From Prosopocoilus inquinatus (lineage: Eukaryota > Arthropoda > Insecta > Coleoptera > Lucanidae), in contig CM069872.1 of the NCBI GenBank assembly GCA_036172665.1, positions 52,500,101 to 52,564,100 on the forward strand: a stretch of 64,000 nt of DNA. The letters are read 5' to 3'. Made by a program: the position numbers and the translations under genes. The notes below the pieces were generated by a model. That model was not told the origin of the DNA. It worked only from the letters and a program-made list of their open reading frames with translations, and searched no databases. Below are positions 54,754-64,000 of this stretch, one piece after another (the stretch's first letter is position 1; each line of letters begins with the position of its first letter).

Positions 54754-55061
54754 AGTCGAAAGCAAAAAAAAAAAATAGAAGTTACAGTTTCCTGTAATTT
54801 TTTTTCTCTCTGAAATGGTGCTGTTTAAATGCGACTTCGCAGGTGACGCTTAAAAATTTTGAAAGCCTTCGGATTTAATTATTTAATAATAATAATAATT
54901 TATTCTCAAATGAACAGTCACAATAAAATAAACAAAAGGTGAATGGACAAGTCAAATTTGACAAGATCGAGAACTATGAAGTCGTGTTTAAACAGTAACA
55001 TATTGGAGAAAGAGAAAAATTACAGGAAACTGTAAATGACAACCATTTCTTGCTTTCCACC
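54754..55061. mobile_element. PAL foldback MITE, copy 8, with internal insertion
   Basis: AGTCGAAAGC to GCTTTCCACC. Palindromes at 54781-54798 and 55019-55036. An (AAT)n-bearing segment (about 54880-54945) enlarges the centre. Confidence 0.8.
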
Positions 55062-56410
55062 GCAATTAACTACAACCACCCGTCTCCCCCGCCCTTATTC
55101 TCAATATCTCGAAAAAGGATATTCCGCAAACGAATAAATCGATTAAAAAAGAAAACAGTAACAACGTCGAGATAGTGTCGTGTCATAATAAAAGACGAGA
55201 GACAAGGAGGGGGAGAAAAAGCTGATCTTGCGGAAAGCGATAAGGGTTCTGGATTGATCCTTTTGTTTCGAACACTTCTTCTCCTGGCTCATCAAGCCAG
55301 AAAAGCTTCATCACTAATTAATTAGAAAAAAAAAATACACTGCAGTTTACGACCAAAACTATCGCTGAATCCTGCGACCCCAAGCGTCGCCTTGTTTTAA
55401 TTATTTCCACGTTATTTTTTTTTTATTAATTATATTCCATTCTGACACATTTAATTCCACGGCATCAATCAATTTGTAATTAGAGAGAAACCGTGGTTTG
55501 TAAAACACAGTTGGCAGCAATGTCTGCGACGACGCACGTTGAGTTGTCAAAATTTGACAGTTACATGTTAGAACGTAAATCTAACCTCAAATAAAAAAAA
55601 AATGTTTTGTTTACCTGCTTATGAGTACCAACTGCGTAGTAATGTTAACCACGACCTGCTCCAATTAAAATTTTAATTGACATCGGACTTTAAAGGCGCA
55701 ATCAATCAGTGCTAAATTAAAACCCAAACTTCGCGAGGTGTCCGCGTTAAAATAAAAAAAAAAAATCGAAAAGCGCGAAAGGAAATCGAGGAAGTTGCGA
55801 GTCGATCTAAATTTAGTTTATTGACATTATAATTAACAGCGTCGACGACCAACATTGTCATCCGAAATAGACCAATAGGAGATTGGTTGTGCACCTGAAA
55901 TGCCAAGGCATGCGATAACCTCCAGGTCCACATACTTTCTTGTGCGATAATTTGTTTAAAAACTGAATGTGTCGCCGCATCCATCAATAAACATTCGCTC
56001 TGGTTATCTGTCTCTGTTTCCCTCTCTCCTTTTCTCGCTCTCACTTAGTGCGTCATACGAGACGGGCCTTTTTGTTTCGGCGTAATTTCGAATTATTTTA
56101 TGACAGACGTCACGATAAAATGACAGAAACATAATCGACTAAAATTATTTTTATATTTTATATGGACTAACAGGCTGTTAAATTAAAATTAAATTTTCAT
56201 ATAAAATCGCTAGATTTGATATTCAACCGTTCACAAAATCACTGAGTTTCTTCTGTCATCTAGTGACAAATTCGCTAAAGTTGGCAACGGTACGCGAAAA
56301 GACCCTTCTTTGTTTTTTCGAGCTAAAAACACAGCATGTATAGTCGCGATCAAGCTAAACGAGACCGATTGACGGTTTTGTAAACTTTACCACCAAGGTC
56401 AGCACAAAAT
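55062..56410. other. No gene seen
   Basis: A 110-codon minus-strand open frame (55712-56044) resembles no family. A TTGACAG / TAACCTCAAAT pair lies near 55550-55590, as in several repeats here. Confidence 0.4.
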
Positions 56411-56424
56411 TTACAAAGGGTGGT

Positions 56425-56600
56425 TAACCGTCCCGCAATTTGCGGCATGTTGTCCCGGATTCAAAGCCTTTGTCCCGCATCCCAATTATTTTTTAGCAAG
56501 TGTCTGTTTTCTTCGTGCAATTTATTTCTATTTCAATCACTTGAAATTTACTGTTTCGAATAGAAATATCTTCCTTTAATCGATTGGCAACACTGTGACT
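56425..56600. repeat. GTCCCG-rich element end, copy 1
   Basis: GTCCCG occurs three times (about 56431, 56454, 56474) and the block ends at TTGGCAACACTGTG near 56584. A related block is at 59925-60060. Confidence 0.5.
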
Positions 56601-56756
56601 CAGCGAATGGGTTGTTGTGTTGCGATTATAATTAAAGAAAAAAAAATTTCCAATAACGTTACAAAAAAAAATAAATGTTCTTCCTGAGGATTTTGGTCCA
56701 ATTAATGTTTTGTCCTCTTTTTGTTCCGATTTTTTAAAGGAAACGTCCCGACTTAC

Positions 56757-57073
56757 GAAACTTAAAAGTTGGCAACTCTACCCGAAACGTTCTAAGCATG
56801 ATTATATTCAGACGCGCGAAAATTTGAAATGTACCTCGGCCACGGCATTTGAATCTTCAGATGCACCTCAGCCACAGCATAAGTGCTACACTAATGGAGT
56901 TATCTGTCACTGCTTGAAACTTAACAGTTGGCAACTCTACCCGAAATGTTCTAAGCCTGATTATATTTAGACGTGAGAATTTTGAAATGTACCTCGGTCA
57001 CGGCATTTGAATCTTTAAACCCACCTCAGCCACAGCATAAGTGCTATACTAATGGAGTTATCTGTCACTGCTG
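56757..57073. repeat. ~157-bp tandem duplication
   Basis: Two copies share GTTGGCAACTCTACCCGAAA, GAAATGTACCTCGG-CACGGC and AATGGAGTTATCTGTCACTG. Confidence 0.9.
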
Positions 57074-58560
57074 TATTTGTTTTTGCTTTTATTTTTAAAA
57101 TTTTGGTTGTTTTTCTTTTGGTTTGAGTTTAAGCGCTCGCTTTTTGTTTGCCATTTTCTAAATCTTTTTTATTATTATTTATTGCTTGCACAAGTCATTT
57201 TTCACTTCCTTCAAACAAAATCATTCGATCGCCTTTTAATGTTTTTTTTTCTTTTGGTTTAATTTACGTTTACTTACTTTTTCCTATTTTGTCCTCAATT
57301 TGTTTTTTTTTTATCCAAATCAGGTTTAGTTTATTCTTGTAGTATTTTTTTTAAAATTTGATTAGGTTTGAGATTTCTTCTTTTTAATTAAAGCGATCGT
57401 CTTTTGTTTCTAAAATTTAATATTTTTCTTGTTCGTTTGTTGCTTGCGCAAAGTCATTTTTCACTTCCTTCAACAAAATCTTTCGATCGCCTTTTACTGT
57501 TTTTTTGTTTGTTTAACTTACGTTTACTTACTTTTTCCTATTTTGTCCTCAATTTGTTTTTTTATCCAAATCAGGTTTTGTTTTTTTTGTAGTATTTTTT
57601 TTTAATTTGATTGGGTTTGAGATTTCTTCTTTTTAATTAAAGCGATCGTCTTTTGTTTCTAAAATTTAATATTTTTTTGTGAGTTTGTTGCTTGTGCAAA
57701 GATTATTCTGTTTTTTTTTTCATTTTTTAGCAAGATTGTTCGATGGTATTTGTCTTTTCTTTTATTTTTAAAATTCTTATTGTTTTTCTTTTGCTTTGTG
57801 TTTAAGCGCTCGTTTTTTGTTTGCCATAAATCGATATTTTATTTTCATTTTCTAAAATTTGTTTCTTTTTTATTTATTGCTTGCACAAGTAATTTTTCAC
57901 CTCCTTCAAACAAAATCATTCGATCGCCTTTTACTGTTTCTTTTTTTTTGGTTTAATTTACGTTTACTTACTTTTTCCTATTTTGTCCTCAATTTGTTTT
58001 TTTTATCCAAATCAGGTTTAGTTTTTTTTTAGTAATTTTTTTAATTTGATTGAGTTTGAGATTTCTTCTTTTTAATTAAAGCGATCGTCTTTTGTTTCTC
58101 AAATTAAAAATTTCTTTGCTCGTTTGTTGCTTGCGCAAAGAATATTCTTTTTTTTTTCTTTTTATTTTTTAGCAAGATTGTTCGACTGTATTTGTTTCTG
58201 CCTTTATTTTTAAAATTTTTCCGACATTTTTGTCAATTTGTCCTTGCCCATTTCAGGGTTAGGTTTCTTGCTTTATTTCGACTGATATTTTGTTGTTTAA
58301 GCGTTCGCTTTTGTTTCTGAAATTTGTTGTTTTCTTTTTTCCAAATTTTCCTTGTCAAGATACTTCCAATTGTGTTTTCGATTTTTAATGTTTGATTGAT
58401 TTTCTTGTTTTTTGAAACTTCGAAGCGATCGTCTTTTGTTTCTGGAATTTGTTTCTTCTTTATTTGTCGCCCGCGCAAAGAATTTTCTGTGTTCTTTTTT
58501 CATTTTATTTAGAAACATGATTCGATGATCGTCTTTTGTTTTTTTTTTCTAAATCTTCAA
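57074..58560 (+). repeat. T-rich array with GATCGTCTTTTGTTTC
   Basis: The motif GCGATCGTCTTTTGTTTCT recurs near 57391, 57643, 58080 and 58428, with TTTTTCCTATTTTGTCCTC and TTTATCCAAATCAGGTTT between. Longer units of ~240-260 bp are visible. Confidence 0.8.
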
Positions 58561-59168
58561 AATTTTAAGTCGGAGATCGGCCGCTAGATGTCGCGAGCTA
58601 AAATGCTCCTGCAAAGTTCTGTCGCCATTAAAAAGGAGCGGGGCTGATTTTTTTTCTTTTTCGAATAAAAATGTATAAATAAATTTACGTCGTATTTAAA
58701 CTAAAGCAGCACGAAATCATGATTTAAATAAAATTATGTATATTATAGATCCTTGAATTCCTATCGTCCAGCGATGCAATAATTTTATTAAGGACTCCAC
58801 AGTCTGTTTGGTTTCTTTAATCTTAATCAGCTTTCGCAATTAACTAAAGAAAACTTTCAGCAAATCAATTTTAATTTAAGAGAAAAAAATTATGCTCCTT
58901 CATGGTAAGTAATTCGCGGACGTCGTCATCGTCATAGTCGTGTAGTTTAGAGGTCATCTTTTTCTTTTTCGCGATTTATTCGACTGCATCATGATTAAGT
59001 AACACTTTTTTTCACCTTCCCCAAAATAAATCCATAATAACTTCCAAGGACCTCTTGCGTGAGCACCTTAATTTTTTTGCAAACTAAAGCGACCCTGGAT
59101 TTTATTTAATGATAATGGTAAATGACGCATTACAATAAATAATAATAAAAGCTAGGCTAAATAAATTT
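58561..59168. other. No gene seen
   Basis: AT-rich, nothing supported. Confidence 0.4.
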
Positions 59169-59379
59169 ATGCTCTGCAGGCAGGAGTTCGATTGGTCATA
59201 CATCCAACTTTATGATCGCCTGATACAAAATCTGCGCACCTTGTGTGTCGCACTATGTTGGCATCATCACCAAGTTTCCTTTGTACGCAGGACCACACCG
59301 CTAGATTGCGTTCTTTCTGTTTTGAAAGCTCCCAAGCAAAGGAATGAATGGAACCATTACAAAAAAAAAAAAAAAAAAC
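59169..59379 (+). mobile_element. Possible retroposed sequence with A18 tail
   Basis: A non-AT-rich ~190-bp segment starting CTCTGCAGGCAGGAGTTCG ends in an A18 run (about 59360-59378). A B-box-like GTTCGATTGG lies near the start, but no A box is convincing. Could be a SINE relic or chance. Confidence 0.3.
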
Positions 59380-59924
59380 ATCGCCGAAAATCATAAATAT
59401 AACTGACGTGAGTCAACTCGCACATGACATAATAACATGAAGAAAATTAGGACTAAATTAAATTAAATAAAAAACAAATCTATTTTTCCTTCTTCTTAAT
59501 TTAATTTAATTTAATTTAATTCCGCATGGAATGAATGGGTTACGTAAATTGAATTCTTTCGGAAGTGTCGAACCGCGATTACAATTAATGAAAAGCTCGT
59601 GCAAATTAATGTTATAATTGGAGAAAAAAAATTGGCAGATGAAGCTCCATCTATTGGAGAGCCGGATTACTACCGATGCAATTTCTGAACCTACGTAGAT
59701 ATCTTTTGTTACTTAACTGAGAACCAACGACACTTCTCAATACGAAGGAAACTGTGCTAAACGGAACTCGAAATGAAACGCAGTTGTATCAAAGACTACC
59801 AGAGGGCAGTTTACGCTTTAAATTTTATTTCACGTTCATCTTTCTTCATCGTTCATCGTTTCGTTTTAGTGTTATAAAGAGTTAAAAAGACTTATAGTCA
59901 CTTGACCTGTTACTAGGCTTACTA
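59380..59924. other. No gene seen; (TTTAA)n
   Basis: (AATTT)n at about 59497-59520; otherwise unique AT-rich DNA. Confidence 0.4.
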
Positions 59925-60060
59925 TACGTCCCGGTTTAACCGGGATTGTCCCGGTTTCAGGCATTGATCCCGGCCGATTTGATATTTTGTCCCGGTTAAC
60001 GATAGCATAAACTTAAAACGATATTTATTTCTGATTCGAAATGGAAAGTTGTTTAATTTA
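59925..60060. repeat. GTCCCGG-rich element end, copy 2
   Basis: CGTCCCGGTTTAACCGGGAT is a hairpin; TGTCCCGGTT appears twice more. Same order of blocks as 56425-56600, including a following TTTATTTCT-GATTCGAA-like sequence. Confidence 0.55.
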
Positions 60061-60199
60061 AAATGTTAATGTTACAAGAAATAATTAAAATAATTAAATT
60101 TTCTGCTTAGCGGACTTTCGGTACTTTGGGTACCCTATCTATCCGCTTCTTTTTGATAATAAAACATTTTTTGGCAGTGGCCTATCCAGCTAGCATAGT

Positions 60200-60965
60200 G
60201 TCGTGAAAAGGGCTTTATAACGTCGTTATACGTCTGAGCGACGTCTTAATCACTTTATACGTCAAGCCGTATCACGTCATGTAGATAACGTACCTTTGAC
60301 GTTAATTGTGATGTAAATAAACGACATAACAACGTGATAATGACGACGAAGTGGCGTCTTTCGTCCCTTACGCGATATCTTAATCACTTTATACGTCAAT
60401 TCGTGTCACGTCATGTAGGTAACGTACCATTGATGTTATTTGTGACATAAATAAACGACATGATGACGTGATAATGACGACGAAGTAACGTGTTTCGCCC
60501 CCACGCGACGTCTTAATCACTTTATACGTCAAGCCGTATCACATCATGTAGATAACGTAACTTTGACGTTAATTGTGACGTAAATAAACAATAAAATGAC
60601 GTGATAATGACGACGAAGTAACATATTTCGCCCCCCACGTGACGTTTTAATCACTTTATACGTCAAGCCGTATCACGTCATGTAGATAACGTAACTTTGA
60701 CGTTAATTGTGACGTAAATAAACGACATCATGACGTGATAATGACGACGTAGTAACGAGTTTCGCCCCCCACGCGACGTCTTAATCACTTTGTACGTCCA
60801 GTCGTATCACGTCATATAGATAACATACCTTTGACGTTGATTGTGAAGTAAATAAACGACATGATGACGTGATAATGACGACGAAGTAACGTGTTTCGTC
60901 TCCCACGCGACGTTTTAATCACTTTATACGTCAAGCCGTATCACGTCATGTAGATAACGTACCTG
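60200..60965. repeat. ~134-bp tandem array rich in TGACG/ACGTCA
   Basis: TTAATCACTTTATACGTCAA marks at about 60246, 60381, 60513, 60648, 60782 and 60916, with CACGTCATGTAGATAACGTA and TGACGTGATAATGACGACG in each. Confidence 0.9.
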
Positions 60966-62010
60966 AGAGGCGTTCAGCTAACTGACCAAATAAAAAACGC
61001 GTCGCTTTTGAATTTCGATTGTAAGTCGAGAACGCGCTCGTCGATTGTTTTCACGTAAATGGCGTTTGAAACCTGAGAAAACGGTCTGTAAATCCCCCGC
61101 TTAAATTTAATCCAAAAATTACGAACGCGATCGCGAGGGGACGGAGAGATGTTCAGTTAATTGAACAAATAAAAAGACTCTTCGCATTTGAATTTTGATG
61201 GTAATTCAAGAACGCGTTCGTCGATTGTTTTTTAGTAAACGGCGTTGGAAAGCTGAAAAAAATCTCTGTGAATCCTATGCTTAAATTTAATGCAAAAATT
61301 ACGAGCGCAGTCGCGAAGGGAGGGAGAGACGTTCAGCTAGCTGACCAAATAAAAAACGCGTCGCTTTTGAATTTCGATTGTAACTCGAGAACGCGCTCGT
61401 CGATTGTCTTTTTCGTAAATGGCGTTCGAAAGCTGAGAAAACGGTCTGTAAATCCCCGGCTTAAATTTAATCCAAAAATTACAAGGGCGATCGTGAAAGG
61501 AGGGAGAGACGTTCAGTTAATTGAACAAATAAAAACCCGTCGCGTTTGAATTTTGATTGTAACTCAAGAATGCGTTCGTCGATTGTTTTTTAGTAAAGGG
61601 CGTTGGAAAGCTGAGAAGAAACTCAGTAAATTTCGCGCTTAAATTGTTAAATTGAATTTGAAAATTGCAAGCGCGAGCGCGAGGGAAGGGAGAGACGTTC
61701 AGTTAATTAAAGTTAAAACAAATAAGAAACTGTAACTCGACAACGCGTTCGTCGATTGTTTTTTTTTTTTTTTGGTAAACGGCGAAAGAAAAAGCTCTGC
61801 GAATCCCAAGCTTAAATTTAAAACAAAAATTACAAACGCGATCGCGAAGGGAGGGAGAGACTTTCAGTTAATTGAGCAAATGAAAAACGCGGCGCTTTTG
61901 AATTTCGATTGGTAACTCAAGAACGCGTTCGTCGATTGCTTTTTGGTAAACGGCGTTGAAAAGAGTAAATCTGAGGCTTAAATTCAGTTCAAAAATTACA
62001 AGCCCCGAAA
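60966..62010. repeat. ~180-bp tandem array, six units
   Basis: GTTCAG-TAA-TGA marks at about 60970, 61151, 61330, 61511, 61697 and 61863, with GAACGCG-TCGTCGATTGTTTT and AAAAATTAC. It begins where the 134-bp array stops. Confidence 0.9.
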
Positions 62011-62929
62011 AGCAAATTTATTTGGAAAATGCACCCGATTTCCCTTCGGCAGTTGTTGTTACCCATCCGCAGTAAATCATCACGAGCCGCCGCTGCTTCC
62101 AACTTAGCTGAAGGCTCACTCTCGCAAGACTTTGGAGGAACGATCCAGACGAGGCGGGGAATCACAGGCGGGAGGTGCCAAAAATAAAGTGCTGCCTATC
62201 GATTGCTATTTATAGTTGATCAGAATATTTTTGGACTACTTTATTGCGTCCAATTTTATTTTTGTTGTAAAACGTAAACCTTCGAAGGTGCAAATCGTTT
62301 CGCGATCGAAATACGCACTTACATCAAAACTATCTTCCAAAGACATTATTAAATTTTCCGAACAATTAATTTATTATTTAAATTACACACCTTGTCATGA
62401 TGTTAATAATAATATTTCTTGTTTTCTGATTCTATCACCGACGCCCTCTAAATATACTCAGAACCTTTCTTTTTTTAAACCGATGTTTTGCACACGGAGC
62501 GTTTCTTTATTTGAGAGATTAATAAGAGCTAAGAGGGCCCCCCTTTCTTGAAACGACCAGCTTTTTCTAGCCTTGCTCGGTTGGATGCGAGAAAAATATT
62601 GCATTTCGTTTCGTTTCTAGTTTGGGCTGGTCGAGTCCGATCGCTTCTGGAAATGACTGTGCACTTTGCTAATTATAAGCGCAGTCACACTTCGGAGAGA
62701 TCTTGTGACTACTCACTCAAATAAAGTACTCTTTTTACTTTAATTAGAGAGAAAAAGAGAGAAAAGAAGGAAAAGAACGCTAACCAATGAATAAACGTTC
62801 TGACGAAAACATTCGTCAATAATTAAATTTGTTTATGATGGACGACACATTTAAAAATATTTTCTCGACGACTTTTTATAAATTATATTATTTGTTGTTT
62901 TATTTGCGAAATTGATGTTTTTTTTATTT
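62011..62929. other. No gene seen; small inverted repeat
   Basis: ACGACCAGC near 62553 opposes GCTGGTCGA near 62626, with CTAG inside both. GC-richer 62040-62165 has no recognised coding content. Confidence 0.4.
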
Positions 62930-64000
62930 TAATTTTATGAATGAAATAGTTTAGTCTTTTCCTTTTCTTTAATCGAATTGGTTTTAGCATTTTACTGACT
63001 CTTTTATAGTTCTCTTTTGTTTTGTGTTATTCTTTTAAAACTAAACACTAAAACTGATCTTTAAAAAGAACTTCTGTCTAATTTGTTTTAATTTTCAGAA
63101 CATCCGCCATGAAATATTTAAAATTTAGTTTAATTTAATTCTTGAAAATATTCGACTTGTAGTGGTAATTCGGTTTATTTTTCTTATATTTATTATTATT
63201 TTTTATTCTTTTATTTATTATTCATTTTATGCTGCAGTATTTCTCTTTTGTTTCTTTTCATCAAATATATTTCTTGCATTTTGTTGACTGACGAATTGGT
63301 TTTCGCAATTTATTGACTCATTTCTTCTGTTTTGTTTGTTTCGAGTTTGTGTTTGTTTGCAAAAACTTTCGTCGATTTTTTTCTTTTTTTTTGTCCATAG
63401 TAGCATCGTGGCGCTTCTGTTTTTTTTTTGCATTTCATTTTAAGCTCTGGTATTTCTCTTTTGTTTATTTTTAGCAAAATGGTCTTTCACGTTTTGTTGA
63501 CTGACGCTTTTCTAGTTGTCTTTTGCTTCCTGGTAGTTGTTTGTTTTTTACTTTTCGTCTGGAGATTTATTTAAGTTGTTTTTTCTTGTTTAACTTGATC
63601 TTCAGTCTCTTCTTGTTTTTTCTTTCCTATTTTATTTTCTCTTTTGCTTTTCTTATCTTATTGATTTTTCACATTTTATTGGCGCTCGTTCAGATCCGTT
63701 CTGCTTTTGTTTTCTTTTCTATTTTTCACATTTGTCTTCTTTTTAATCAAATCGGTATTCGTATTTTATTGACTTCTGTTTACGGTCATCTCTTTTGTTT
63801 GTTTCGACTTTGTTTTTGTTTGCAAAAACTTTCTTCGATTTTTTTCTTTTCTTTTGTCCATAGTAGTATCGTAGTGCTTCTGTCTTTTCTTTTTGTTTCA
63901 CTTTAAGCTCTGGTATTTCTCTTTTGTTTATTTTTAGCAAACTGGTTTTTCACGTTTTGTTGACTGACGCGTTTTTACAGTTGTCTTTTGTTTTCTGTCA
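62930..64000 (+). repeat. T-rich array, ~463-bp period at the end
   Basis: GCAAAAACTTTC, TTGTCCATAGTAG and TTTTAAGCTCTGGTATTTC-like blocks at 63359-63500 repeat at 63822-63960. Related to 16.1-17.6 kb. Runs off the window. Confidence 0.75.

Noticed and set aside
55712..56044. 110-codon minus-strand frame
   Set aside because: No family resemblance and ends in an A/T-run.
59169..59394. 75-codon frames on both strands as a gene
   Set aside because: Both strands are open over the same segment and the 3' end is a poly(A) run; a retroposed relic is more likely.

Overview
The window is eukaryotic and almost certainly from an insect. It is AT-rich, crowded with small inverted-repeat transposons, minisatellites and one SINE, and has very little coding sequence. 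Two protein-coding pieces are recognisable. One is the first coding exon of futsch, the arthropod MAP1-family microtubule-associated protein (minus strand, 25075-25210). The other is a spliced Transib transposase gene (plus strand, 48600-50510) inside an apparently complete Transib DNA transposon (48321-51125). No rRNA gene, functional tRNA gene or CRISPR array is visible, and no bacterial features were seen.

Layout: 1-25074 is intronic with respect to futsch, because the exon's splice donor points left and no later futsch exon was found in that stretch. It holds a Mutator-like non-autonomous element with a 9-bp target duplication (1632-2473), several copies of a foldback MITE carrying a hairpin inside each arm (called PAL here), a ~600-bp tandem duplication (5538-6727), a 1.8-kb element bounded by long inverted repeats (~10520-12305), three small MITEs (12310-13130), a higher-order satellite (14140-15560), a TA-target inverted-repeat element (17748-18334), a tRNA-Ser-derived SINE (20969-21252) and T-rich degenerate arrays.

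25075-25560 is the futsch 5' end with a GC-rich leader and probable promoter. 25790-34070 is upstream of it and is mostly tandem arrays, each with its own 110-155 bp unit. 34-46 kb mixes hAT-type MITEs with perfect 8-bp target duplications, foldback hairpins, and a dispersed family that carries a hammerhead-like core. 46.4-47.8 kb is A-rich. The Transib follows at 48.3-51.1 kb. 52-62 kb has more PAL elements and tandem arrays, and the window ends in a T-rich repeat related to those at 16-17 kb and 57-58 kb.

The main biological story is the Transib. Transib is the superfamily from which RAG1 is thought to derive. This copy has termini beginning CACAGTG (the V(D)J heptamer), an exact CGGCG 5-bp target duplication, an open two-exon transposase with all three acidic residues in RAG1-like contexts, and a poly(A) signal. 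It lacks one cysteine of the usual CxxC zinc knuckle. Most other open frames in the window are by-products of low-complexity or tandem DNA whose period is a multiple of three.
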